Positions 1 through 5,476 are shown, counted from the first letter of the stretch. The stretch is 5,476 bases of DNA from Bacillota bacterium (GCA_023402915.1 JAEYFO010000032.1:1-5476), one strand, 5' to 3'. Program-made: numbers and translations. The notes: generated from the sequence alone by a model not told the origin.

Positions 1-506
1 GACGTGAAGCCCGCCACATTGCCGGTATCCACCACCAGCTGCTGGCCGCTTTGCAGCTCATACTCCACCAGCTCGCCGTCGATCTCCGCAAAAGCGATGC
101 CGCAGCCGCTCAGGCGCTGCATGATAAAGCCCTCGCCGCCGAACAGGCCGGCGCCCAGCTTTTTATTGAAATGGATGGACAGCTCTACGCCCGGTTCCGC
201 CGCCAGGAACGCGCTCTTTTGCAGGATCACTTCCTGTCCCGGCGCAATGTTGAGCGCAAGAATTTTTCCGGGGAAGCTGGAGCCGAACGTGATCATGCCG
301 TCGCCCTGCGCGGTATAGATGTTCTGGAATATGCTCTCGCCGGAAAAGGCTTTGGAAAACATCTTGCCAAGTCCGCCGCCGCGGGTCTCCATTTTCATGT
401 TCGGGGTCATCCAGACCATGGAGCCGCGCTCCGTGATCATTTTTTCGCCGTCATTCAATTCGCACACAACGACCGGGAACACGCCGCCTTTGATTTCATA
501 TCGCAT
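1..506 (-). CDS. AIM24 / TIGR00266-family protein, N-terminal part (runs off left edge)
   Basis: The first 168 residues of an AIM24-family protein are visible; the gene continues beyond base 1. The family has a beta-rich fold related to the TRAP (trp RNA-binding attenuation protein) superfamily, and its biochemical role in bacteria is not established. Family hallmarks seen are the start MRYEIKGG, a WMTPNMKMETRGGGLGKMF block at residues 32-50, SGES at 55-58, GDGMITF at 68-74, SSFPGKIL at 76-83, QKSAFLAAEPGVELSIHF at 96-113, then KKLGAGLFGGEGFIMQRLSG at 115-134. No signal peptide or membrane segment is visible, so it is probably cytoplasmic. The start at 506 is chosen because AGGAGG lies 7 nt upstream (514-519). 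An in-frame ATG at 573-575 would add 23 residues but has no ribosome binding site and would lie ahead of the conserved start. It follows gpmI after 255 bp on the same strand; a functional link to glycolysis is not evident. Confidence 0.93.
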   Translation of the reverse strand, partial: MRYEIKGGVFPVVVCELNDGEKMITERGSMVWMTPNMKMETRGGGLGKMFSKAFSGESIFQNIYTAQGDGMITFGSSFPGKILALNIAPGQEVILQKSAFLAAEPGVELSIHFNKKLGAGLFGGEGFIMQRLSGCGIAFAEIDGELVEYELQSGQQLVVDTGNVAGFT

Positions 507-761
507 GAAAAGCCCTCCTATTACAATAGTTTTCCGAAATGGTTTTTCGATCCGTTTGGGTTGAAGTTCCAGCATCCATCCAGGCTTTTTCCGTCTTCTT
601 TGATTGTTGAATCGTCACCTCCTCGACGCCGCTTGGGCAGACAAGGCGCACGACGGCGCGACTTCGAACGTTTCCGCACTGCCGCAAGCGCCGGTTCTAT
701 GGAAAGCCCCCGCAGAGACTCTTTTTTTTGTTTCGGCCGGCTTCGCCCCGACCGGTTTCGA
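507..761 (-). other. Intergenic gap between gpmI and the AIM24-family gene
   Basis: This 255-bp gap holds the ribosome binding site of the AIM24-family gene. It also has an orphan perfect Shine-Dalgarno sequence at 615-623 and a 7-bp hairpin just after gpmI (arms 734-740 and 748-754). On the minus strand that hairpin is followed by an A-run, not a U-run, so it is not an intrinsic terminator. I found no convincing promoter on the minus strand. Either the downstream gene is read through from gpmI, or its promoter is too degenerate to see by eye. Confidence 0.6.
514..519 (-). promoter_or_regulatory. Ribosome binding site of the AIM24-family gene
   Basis: On the minus strand AGGAGG stands 7 nt before the ATG at 504-506. 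It decides this start over the in-frame ATG at 573-575, which lacks such a site. Confidence 0.85.
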
Positions 762-2315
762 TTATCTGACGAGCAGGCTCTCGCCGGTCATCTCTTCGGG
801 CTTTTTGAGGCCCATGATGTCCAGCAGCGTGGGCGCAAGATCGGCCAGACGGCCGCCTTCGCGCAGCTTGGCATGAACGTCCTTGTCGTTGACGTAGATC
901 ACGGGCACGGGATTGGTCGTATGCGCCGTGAAGGGCTCGCCGTCCGCCGGATCGATCATCTGCTCGGAGTTGCCGTGGTCAGCGGTGATGATGGCCGCGC
1001 CGCCGGTGGCCAGCACGGCCTTGATGACCTTGGCGGTGCATTCGTCCACAGCGTGAACAGCCTTTTCCGCCGCTTCCATCACGCCGGTATGGCCGACCAT
1101 ATCGGGGTTGGCGAAGTTGAGGATCATCACGTCGTACTTGCCGGACTCGATGCGCTCCACCGCCGCGTCCGCCACTTCATAGGCGCTCATCTCGGGCTTG
1201 AGGTCGTACGTCGCCACCTTCGGGGAGGGGATCAGCACGCGATCCTCGCCGGGGTTGGGGGCTTCCACGCCGCCGTTGAAGAAGAACGTCACGTGGGCGT
1301 ACTTTTCGGTTTCCGCAATGCGCAGCTGGGTCTTGCCGTTCTTGGCAAGGTATTCGCCCAAAGTGTTCGAAAGGCTCTGGGGCTTATAGGCCACTTCCAC
1401 GCCGGGGAAATCAAGGAACTTCACGTCGTACTGCGTCAGGCAAATATAGCGCAGCGGGAAATAGCCCTTTTTGCGCTCGAAGCCGGAGAATTCCGGATCG
1501 ATGAACGCGCGGCTGATCTCGCGGGCGCGGTCGGGACGGAAATTGAAGAAAATCACGCTGTCGTTGGCGTCCACGGTGGCGGTGGGCTTGCCGTCGGTGA
1601 GGATGACGCGGGGCACGACGAATTCGTCCACCACGCCCTCGTCGTAGGAATGCTGCATGGCGCAAAGGGCGCACTCCTCCTCGATGCCCTCGCCGTAAGC
1701 CATGGCGGCATAGGCCTTTTCCACGCGCTCCCAGCGGTTGTCGCGATCCATGGCGTAGTAGCGGCCCATGACCGTGGCGATCTTGCCGAACTGGAGACGA
1801 TCCATTTCGGCGAGGAGCTTTTCAATATAGCTCTTGCCGGAGGACGGGGGCACGTCGCGGCCGTCCATGAAGCAATGGACATACACCTGGGGCAGTCCGG
1901 CCTCCTTGGCAAGGCGCAGGAACGCGAAAAGATGCTCGATGTGGCTGTGAACGCCGCCGTCGGAGCAAAGGCCCATCAAATGGAGCTTCGAGCCGTTTTT
2001 CTTGACGTTTTCGATCGCGTCGAGAAATTCCTTTTTCCGGAAGAACTCGCCGTCCTCGATGGACTTGGTCACGCGGGTGAAATCCTGATAGACGATGCGG
2101 CCCGCGCCGATGTTGAGGTGTCCCACCTCGGAATTGCCCATCTGGCCCCGGGGCAGGCCCACGTCCATGCCGCTGGCGGCAATGGTGGTGTGGGGGTATT
2201 TTTTGATCAGTTCGGAAATATTCTTCACGCCGTCGGCCTTGATGGCGTTGCCTTCGGCGCTCTTGCGCACGCCGAACCCGTCGAGGATCAGCAGCGCAGT
2301 GATGGGTTTGGTCAT
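762..2315 (-). CDS. gpmI: 2,3-bisphosphoglycerate-independent phosphoglycerate mutase
   Basis: Cytoplasmic, metal-dependent (Mn-type) glycolytic enzyme that interconverts 3- and 2-phosphoglycerate through a phosphoserine intermediate. It belongs to the alkaline phosphatase superfamily. The 517 residues match the usual 510-515. Visible active-site parts are D12 in LDGFG, nucleophile S62 in GNSEVGH, H123, R153-D154 in DGRD, R185 and R191. The substrate-domain motif FRPDR is at 259-263 and K338 in TEKYAHVTFF. The phosphatase-domain metal ligands are D405 and H409 (NPDMVGH), D446-H447 (ADHGN) and H465. The inserted transferase domain lies roughly between residues 75 and 310. Nothing is missing. 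The start at 2315 gives the canonical N-terminus MTKPITALLILDG and has AAAGGAG 8 nt upstream; the open frame extends 20 codons further, but that stretch is non-conserved gap sequence. It follows tpiA by 207 bp with no intervening terminator, so co-transcription is likely. Confidence 0.98.
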   Translation of the reverse strand: MTKPITALLILDGFGVRKSAEGNAIKADGVKNISELIKKYPHTTIAASGMDVGLPRGQMGNSEVGHLNIGAGRIVYQDFTRVTKSIEDGEFFRKKEFLDAIENVKKNGSKLHLMGLCSDGGVHSHIEHLFAFLRLAKEAGLPQVYVHCFMDGRDVPPSSGKSYIEKLLAEMDRLQFGKIATVMGRYYAMDRDNRWERVEKAYAAMAYGEGIEEECALCAMQHSYDEGVVDEFVVPRVILTDGKPTATVDANDSVIFFNFRPDRAREISRAFIDPEFSGFERKKGYFPLRYICLTQYDVKFLDFPGVEVAYKPQSLSNTLGEYLAKNGKTQLRIAETEKYAHVTFFFNGGVEAPNPGEDRVLIPSPKVATYDLKPEMSAYEVADAAVERIESGKYDVMILNFANPDMVGHTGVMEAAEKAVHAVDECTAKVIKAVLATGGAAIITADHGNSEQMIDPADGEPFTAHTTNPVPVIYVNDKDVHAKLREGGRLADLAPTLLDIMGLKKPEEMTGESLLVR

Positions 2316-2323
2316 GAGTGTTG

Positions 2324-2330
2324 CTCCTTT
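2324..2330 (-). promoter_or_regulatory. Ribosome binding site of gpmI
   Basis: On the minus strand AAAGGAG lies 8 nt before the ATG at 2313-2315. It supports this start over the in-frame ATG at 2373-2375, whose extra residues do not belong to the family. Confidence 0.85.
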
Positions 2331-2365
2331 TCTTTTTGCGCGCAAATGCCAAAACCTGCGGAAGC

Positions 2366-2446
2366 CCCGCCCCACGACCCCTTGGCCCGAAGGGCGGGTT
2401 GGAGAGCGGAGCTTCGCTGATGGCCCGGCGCAAGACTGGTGCGCCG
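2366..2446 (-). repeat. Cluster of three GC-rich hairpins in the tpiA-gpmI gap
   Basis: The 207-bp gap between tpiA and gpmI holds three inverted repeats in a row. They are a perfect 7-bp stem with a 7-nt loop (arms 2426-2432 and 2440-2446), a 14-bp near-palindrome with two mismatches (2405-2418), and a perfect 7-bp stem with a 19-nt loop (arms 2366-2372 and 2392-2398). The last contains a nested small GCCC/GGGC hairpin at 2385-2395. None is followed by a U-run on the minus strand, so an intrinsic terminator is not supported. They could be RNA-stabilising structures between two cistrons or part of a dispersed intergenic repeat; the sequence alone does not decide. Confidence 0.6.
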
Positions 2447-2522
2447 CAGAGAGCCGGCGCGCTTTTTCAAACGTCCGGCCGTTTCGCTGCGGCGGCTGCG
2501 GCTTTCGCCCGGTTGTAAATGC

Positions 2523-3269
2523 TTAGTAGTTGACGACCTTGGAGAAATCCTCCGCCTTGAGGGACGCGCCGCCGATGAGGCCGCCGTCGATCTCGGGCAT
2601 GGCCATGAGCGCGGAAGCGTTCTTGGGGTTCATGGAGCCGCCGTACTGGATGCGGATGGCCGCAGCAGTCTCGGAGCCGAAGATCTTCTCAATGGTCTTG
2701 CGGATCACGCCGATGGTCTCGTTGGCTTCGTCGTTCGTGGCGGTCTTGCCGGTGCCGATGGCCCAGATGGGTTCATAGGCGATGACGACCTTCTTGGCCT
2801 GCTCGGCGGTCAGGCCGGCAAAGCCCTTTTCCACCTGGCTGGCAACGAACTGGTTCGTGATGCCCGCTTCGCGCTGCTCGAGGGTCTCGCCACAGCACAT
2901 GATGGGCGTGAAGCCTTCTTCAAGGGCGACGGTGACCTTCTTGTTGACGGTCTCGTCGGTCTCGGCGAAGTACTGGCGGCGTTCGCTGTGGCCGATGATG
3001 ATGTATTCCACGCCCAGCTCCTTGAGCATGGCGCAGGAGATCTCGCCGGTGTAAGCGCCCTTGGGGGCAAAATGCACGTTCTGCGCGCCGAGGTGGATGT
3101 TGCTGCCCTTGAGGGCTTCGCCCACGGCCTGCAGATCGGTGGCGGGGGTGCAGACGACGACGTCGCACTTGGCGTCAGCCACGAGGGGCTTGAGCGCGTT
3201 CACGAGCGCCACGCCCTCGGTGGGGGTCATGTTCATTTTCCAGTTGCCGGCGATGATAGGCTTACGCAT
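2523..3269 (-). CDS. tpiA: Triosephosphate isomerase
   Basis: Cytoplasmic TIM-barrel enzyme, normally a homodimer, that interconverts dihydroxyacetone phosphate and glyceraldehyde 3-phosphate in glycolysis and gluconeogenesis. The protein has 248 residues, within the normal 245-255. Catalytic residues are present: N9 and K11 in AGNWKMN, H94 in IIGHSERR, and E166 in [12 protein letters not shown], which also contains the mobile loop 6 (167-175). Phosphate-binding segments are YGGS at 209-212 and GGLIGGASL at 229-237. The dimer-loop segment GAYTGEIS is at 71-78. The start at 3269 has AGGAGG 8 nt upstream (3278-3283) and gives the family's usual first residues, [13 protein letters not shown]. 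It lies 129 bp after pgk, separated by a strong terminator-like hairpin, so its transcription may be lower than that of pgk or driven by its own promoter. No anomaly is seen in the protein. Confidence 0.98.
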   Translation of the reverse strand: MRKPIIAGNWKMNMTPTEGVALVNALKPLVADAKCDVVVCTPATDLQAVGEALKGSNIHLGAQNVHFAPKGAYTGEISCAMLKELGVEYIIIGHSERRQYFAETDETVNKKVTVALEEGFTPIMCCGETLEQREAGITNQFVASQVEKGFAGLTAEQAKKVVIAYEPIWAIGTGKTATNDEANETIGVIRKTIEKIFGSETAAAIRIQYGGSMNPKNASALMAMPEIDGGLIGGASLKAEDFSKVVNY

Positions 3270-3277
3270 GTTGGTTT

Positions 3278-3283
3278 CCTCCT
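3278..3283 (-). promoter_or_regulatory. Ribosome binding site of tpiA
   Basis: A perfect AGGAGG on the minus strand, 8 nt before the ATG at 3267-3269. Confidence 0.85.
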
Positions 3284-3307
3284 GAAAATTCGTCTCAATA
3301 TTGTCCT

Positions 3308-3313
3308 TTTATA
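3308..3313 (-). promoter_or_regulatory. Possible -10 element for tpiA
   Basis: TATAAA on the minus strand lies directly after the U-run of the pgk terminator and about 40 nt before the tpiA start, a position suited to a separate tpiA promoter. At 17 nt upstream the sequence is part of the GC-rich terminator stem and does not resemble TTGACA. An alternative pairing of a T-run (-35) with CAATAT (-10) is no better. Treat this as a weak candidate. Confidence 0.22.
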
Positions 3314-3320
3314 AGCTTGG

Positions 3321-3368
3321 AAAAAAGCGTCCGGGGGAGCCTGGCGGCCAATGCCCCTCCCCCGGCGC
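3321..3368 (-). terminator. Rho-independent terminator after pgk
   Basis: On the minus strand a perfect 9-bp stem CCGGGGGAG/CTCCCCCGG (3357-3365 with 3331-3339) is extended by GCG/CGC across a single bulged A. It closes a 17-nt loop and is followed at once by six T residues (3326-3321). It begins 31 bp after the pgk stop. The stem is strong and the U-run short to moderate, so partial read-through into tpiA is plausible. Confidence 0.85.
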
Positions 3369-3398
3369 ACGGGGGCTGTGGTCGGTTTTTGCCGCGCC

Positions 3399-4586
3399 TT
3401 ACTTGTCGTTGAGGGCCGCAACGCCGGGCAGCTCGATGCCTTCGAGGAACTCGAGGGACGCGCCGCCGCCGGTGGAGATATGGGTCACCTTGTCCTTGAA
3501 GCCCAGCTTCTTGATGGCGGAAGCGGAGTCGCCGCCGCCGATGATGGTCGTGCCGGAGCAATCGGCGCAGGCCTGCGCCACGGCGCGGGTGCCTTCGGCG
3601 TAGGTGGGCATTTCAAACACGCCCATGGGGCCGTTCCAGATGACGGTCTTGGCGGCGCGAACCACCTCGGCGTACATCTCGGCGGTCTTGGGGCCGATGT
3701 CCAGGCTCATCCAGCCTTCGGGGATCTCGCCGACGGGAACGATCTTGTGGGGCGCTTCTTCGGAGAAGGCTTCGGCCACATGGCAGTCCACGGGCAGCAT
3801 GAGCTTCACGCCGCGCTCCTTGGCTTCCGCCATGAGCTCCTTGGCCAGCTCGAGGGAATCCACGTCCACCAGAGACTGCTGCATGTTGTAGCCCATGGCC
3901 GCGTTGAAGGTGTTGGCCATGCCGCCGCCAATGACGAGGGAATCGCACTTGGAGAGCAGGTTTTTGATGACGCCGATCTTGTCGGAGACCTTGGCGCCGC
4001 CCAGGATGGCGACGAAGGGACGCTCCGGATGCTCGAGCGCGCCGCCCATGACGGTCAGTTCCTTTTCAAGCAGATACCCGGCCACGGCGGGGATATACGC
4101 CGCAACGCCCGCGGTGGACGCATGGGCGCGGTGGGACGTGCCGAACGCGTCGAGCACGAAAATGTCGGCCAGAGAAGCCAGCTTCTTGGCAAATTCGGGA
4201 TCGTTCTTGGTCTCTTCCTTGTGGAAGCGGACGTTTTCGAGCAGGACGATCTCGCCGTCCTTCATTTCGGAAACGGCCTTGTGGGCGGATTCGCCGATGA
4301 CGTCGGAAGCGAACACGATCTTCACGTCGGGCAGCAGCTCTTTGAGCTTCTTGGCCACGGGCGCGAGAGAGAAATCGGGGTTGACTTCGCCCTTGGGACG
4401 GCCCAGATGGGAGCAGAGGATCACCTTGGCCTGATGGTCGAGCAGATAGCGGATCGTGGGCAGGGCCGCGACGATGCGCTTGTCGTCGGTGACGTTCTTT
4501 TCTGCGTCGAGCGGGACGTTGAAGTCCACGCGCACCAGGACGCGCTTGCCGGATACGTTGATATCCTCAATCGTCTTTTTGTTCAT
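3399..4586 (-). CDS. pgk: Phosphoglycerate kinase
   Basis: Cytoplasmic monomeric kinase that transfers the acyl phosphate of 1,3-bisphosphoglycerate to ADP, giving 3-phosphoglycerate and ATP. It has 395 residues, the usual bacterial length. The N-terminal substrate domain shows RVDFNVPLD at 19-27, R37, SHLGRPKG at 59-66, ENVRF with R120, and HRAHAS with R153 at 152-157. The C-terminal nucleotide domain shows GGAKVSDKI at 196-204 (K199 and K203), WNGPMGVFE at 317-325, GGGDS at 350-354 and STGGGASLE at 371-379. All expected substrate-binding arginines and the glycine-rich loops are in place. The start at 4586 has AGGAGG 9 nt upstream and gives [19 protein letters not shown], typical of the family. 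The frame stays open 38 codons further upstream, but those residues are leader sequence. It is the first gene of the pgk-tpiA-gpmI set and is followed by an intrinsic terminator. Confidence 0.98.
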   Translation of the reverse strand: MNKKTIEDINVSGKRVLVRVDFNVPLDAEKNVTDDKRIVAALPTIRYLLDHQAKVILCSHLGRPKGEVNPDFSLAPVAKKLKELLPDVKIVFASDVIGESAHKAVSEMKDGEIVLLENVRFHKEETKNDPEFAKKLASLADIFVLDAFGTSHRAHASTAGVAAYIPAVAGYLLEKELTVMGGALEHPERPFVAILGGAKVSDKIGVIKNLLSKCDSLVIGGGMANTFNAAMGYNMQQSLVDVDSLELAKELMAEAKERGVKLMLPVDCHVAEAFSEEAPHKIVPVGEIPEGWMSLDIGPKTAEMYAEVVRAAKTVIWNGPMGVFEMPTYAEGTRAVAQACADCSGTTIIGGGDSASAIKKLGFKDKVTHISTGGGASLEFLEGIELPGVAALNDK

Positions 4587-4595
4587 GATGGATTT

Positions 4596-4601
4596 CCTCC
4601 T
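4596..4601 (-). promoter_or_regulatory. Ribosome binding site of pgk
   Basis: AGGAGG on the minus strand, 9 nt before the ATG at 4584-4586. It fixes the start and rules out the in-frame upstream start at 4698-4700. Confidence 0.85.
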
Positions 4602-4604
4602 GTC

Positions 4605-4627
4605 GTTTGTTCTAAGAGGGGACAAAC
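4605..4627 (-). repeat. Inverted repeat next to the pgk ribosome binding site
   Basis: GTTTGT and ACAAAC form a perfect 6-bp inverted repeat with an 11-nt spacer (arms 4622-4627 and 4605-4610). The inner end of the structure is 3 nt upstream of the pgk Shine-Dalgarno sequence. It could be an RNA hairpin that affects ribosome access or a DNA operator half-site pair; its length alone is modest evidence. Confidence 0.45.
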
Positions 4628-4633
4628 TTCGCT

Positions 4634-4662
4634 GCCGGGCAGAGCGCGCCCCGCCGGGCAGA
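4634..4662 (-). repeat. 10-bp direct repeat in the pgk leader
   Basis: On the minus strand TCTGCCCGGC occurs twice, at 4653-4662 and 4634-4643, with a 9-bp spacer, giving a 19-bp period. It lies in the predicted untranslated leader of pgk. The function is unknown. Confidence 0.6.
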
Positions 4663-4688
4663 ATTGGCAATGCGTTGCGGCGGAACGC

Positions 4689-4703
4689 CGGGCGAACCAC
4701 CCG
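4689..4703 (-). other. Small hairpin early in the pgk leader
   Basis: On the minus strand CGGGTG and CGCCCG pair over 6 bp, including one G-U pair, around a 3-nt loop. It falls about 15-30 nt after the predicted transcription start and is not followed by a U-run. Confidence 0.4.
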
Positions 4704-4724
4704 CTCCGGCTTCCATCCGGCTCT

Positions 4725-4753
4725 ATTTTACCACAGCAAAAAGCAATAGAAAA
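4725..4753 (-). promoter_or_regulatory. Candidate extended -10 promoter for pgk
   Basis: On the minus strand TAAAAT (4725-4730) is directly preceded by TGG, which makes an extended -10 element. Seventeen nt further upstream is TTTTCT (4748-4753), a weak -35 matching TTGACA at three positions. The region upstream to about 4815 is AT-rich, as expected for a strong promoter. A start near 4718 would give a leader of about 130 nt. This is the best promoter-like site in the 412-bp gap upstream of pgk. Confidence 0.5.
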
Positions 4754-4950
4754 GCCTTGTGAAACGAGAAATCGATGTTTTTGACAGTTTTTTAACGCTT
4801 TTGAAACCATTTTATTTTTACGCGGCGCTGTTCTTCTGTTTTTCCAAAGTATTTTCAAAGAGGAACGCGGCCCGCTTTTCCGTTTTGCAAACGGCGTTTT
4901 CCGTCCTGCAAGCTTTCCGCGCTTTCCAAAATTCGCTCTTTCCGGCAAAT
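4754..4950 (-). other. Upstream intergenic region of pgk with no gene seen
   Basis: This is the promoter-distal part of the 412-bp gap between the unknown gene and pgk. It is AT-rich nearer the promoter. It contains a short hairpin, CCGTTT/AAACGG with a 3-nt loop (4880-4894), and repeated GGAAA motifs on the minus strand. A frame open on the minus strand through the gap begins at a TTG without a ribosome binding site and encodes an unremarkable Arg/Lys-rich sequence, so I do not call it a gene. Confidence 0.55.
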
Positions 4951-4976
4951 AGAAAAAGAAGCGTTTCCGCTTCTTT
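4951..4976 (-). terminator. Rho-independent terminator after the unknown gene
   Basis: On the minus strand AAAGAAGCG and CGCTTCTTT form a perfect 9-bp stem (4968-4976 with 4955-4963) capped by a GAAA tetraloop. The stem merges into a run of five T residues (4957-4953) followed by C and T. It starts 22 bp after the stop codon at 4999-5001, so it ends the upstream transcript and separates it from pgk. Confidence 0.88.
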
Positions 4977-4998
4977 CTGTCTCCGTTGCTTTTCTTTC

Positions 4999-5476
4999 TT
5001 ACTTATTTCCCTCCGAAACCGCCACCAGCACCGCGCCCGCTCCCTCTCCCGGCTCGACCGTGCAGCCCATGGCCGTCAGCGCATCGAACAGGCCTTCTTT
5101 CTGCGCGTCCGTCAGATCGCACAGCAGGCCGTAGGCTCCGTCCTGTTCTTCATAGGAAAAGCCGAGACCGCAGCCGGCGACGTATCCCTCCGTCACAGCG
5201 TAAACAGCCGCCGCGTCCTTGCCCTCCGGAGGCAGCACCCGCACGATGCACGCCGCGCTTTCCGGCGCGTCCACCACGGCCGCCGGCGCGTCCTCCAGCG
5301 AAAACGCGGCGATCTGCGGCTCGCCCTCCATGGGTTCCGCCGGTTCGCCCGCTTCGCCGTCCAGTTCCGCAGAGAAAAGCTGCGGCTCCTCCGCGCGGAC
5401 GCGGGCGCGCCCCTCTTCCGCCGCCGCTTCCTGCTGCGCGGGGGCGGGAGCAGCGGCGTTGTTTTTCAAAAGAGCG
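4999..5476 (-). CDS. Unrecognised acidic protein, C-terminal part (runs off right edge)
   Basis: The last 158 residues of a protein that I do not recognise, ending at a TAA at 4999-5001. The frame stays open to the right edge with no ATG and no ribosome binding site, so the start is outside the window; a TTG at 5467-5469 is probably an internal Leu codon. Residues 1-75 of the visible part form a low-complexity linker rich in Ala, Pro and Glu (for example AAAPAPAQQEAAAEEG). A probably folded segment follows from about residue 76 (ACIVRVLPP, then AVYAVTEGYVAGCGLGFSYEEQDGAYGLLCDL, 89-121). It ends with LTDAQKEGLFDALTAMGCTVEPG (121-143). Three Cys (102, 119, 138) are spaced through this end. No membrane segment is visible here. 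A disordered linker followed by a small terminal domain would suit the outer part of an anti-sigma-like or other membrane-anchored protein, but that is speculation. It is followed by its own terminator and is not part of the glycolytic cluster. Confidence 0.75.
   Translation of the reverse strand, partial: ALLKNNAAAPAPAQQEAAAEEGRARVRAEEPQLFSAELDGEAGEPAEPMEGEPQIAAFSLEDAPAAVVDAPESAACIVRVLPPEGKDAAAVYAVTEGYVAGCGLGFSYEEQDGAYGLLCDLTDAQKEGLFDALTAMGCTVEPGEGAGAVLVAVSEGNK

Noticed and set aside
734..754. Hairpin just after gpmI as an intrinsic terminator
   Set aside because: The 7-bp stem is real, but on the minus strand it is followed by AAAC and then eight A residues rather than T residues. On the plus strand the T-run precedes the stem. 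Neither orientation gives a terminator.
51..2420. A 789-codon open frame on the plus strand, antisense to the AIM24-family gene and gpmI
   Set aside because: It is aligned codon-for-codon with the real genes and its product is a His/Gly/Ala/Val-rich mirror translation with no family resemblance. It exists because gpmI has no TTA, CTA or TCA codons.
3351..4784. A 477-codon plus-strand open frame antisense to pgk, and a similar one over tpiA (2439-3314)
   Set aside because: Same cause as above; both are exact antisense shadows of well-recognised enzymes with intact catalytic motifs, and neither shows a ribosome binding site or a recognisable product.
4781..4786. A perfect TTGACA (-35 consensus) on the plus strand
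   Set aside because: At 17 nt downstream there is AAACCA rather than a -10 element, and no plus-strand gene follows it. It is most likely chance in an AT-rich stretch.
4583..4948. A 121-codon minus-strand frame filling the gap upstream of pgk
   Set aside because: It begins at a TTG just after a terminator without a ribosome binding site, runs through the candidate pgk promoter and leader, and encodes an Arg/Lys-rich sequence without any recognisable domain.
1..5476. Search for CRISPR arrays, tRNA or rRNA genes, insertion sequences, attachment sites and defence genes
   Set aside because: No spaced repeat array, no cloverleaf-like or rRNA segments, no transposase or recombinase motifs and no flanking terminal inverted repeats were seen. 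The window reads as an ordinary chromosomal housekeeping region.

Overview
The window is a minus-strand housekeeping locus from a fairly GC-rich bacterium. Strong AGGAGG-type ribosome binding sites, short intergenic gaps, the gene order pgk-tpiA-gpmI and the close match of the proteins to clostridial versions point to the Firmicutes, probably a GC-rich gut member of the class Clostridia. That placement is inference; no rRNA or other marker is present. All five genes are read from right to left.

Layout in transcription order (right to left): (1) 5476-4999 holds the C-terminal end of an unrecognised acidic, Ala/Pro/Glu-rich protein, closed by a clear GAAA-loop terminator (4951-4976). (2) 4950-4587 is an AT-rich upstream region followed by a candidate extended -10 promoter (4725-4753) and a structured GC-rich leader of about 130 nt with a 10-bp direct repeat and two hairpins. 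(3) 4586-3399 is pgk. (4) 3398-3270 is a gap holding a strong intrinsic terminator (3321-3368). (5) 3269-2523 is tpiA. (6) 2522-2316 is a GC-rich gap with three consecutive hairpins and no U-tract. (7) 2315-762 is gpmI. (8) 761-507 is a gap with an orphan perfect Shine-Dalgarno sequence. (9) 506-1 is the start of an AIM24/TIGR00266-family gene that runs off the left edge.

Pgk, TpiA and GpmI form the lower-middle part of glycolysis: 1,3-bisphosphoglycerate to 3-phosphoglycerate with ATP formation, interconversion of the two triose phosphates, and 3- to 2-phosphoglycerate. All three are full length with catalytic residues in place. The usual flanking partners gapA and eno are not adjacent here: an unrelated gene ends upstream of pgk and the AIM24-family gene follows gpmI. 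The terminator after pgk suggests that expression is stepped within the cluster rather than a uniform operon.

I see no mobile element, CRISPR array, RNA gene or defence system, and nothing that amounts to a novel system. The points worth a second look are regulatory: the internal terminator, the pgk leader, the hairpin-rich tpiA-gpmI gap and the orphan Shine-Dalgarno sequence. The complete absence of three codons from the glycolytic genes also explains the very long antisense open frames.
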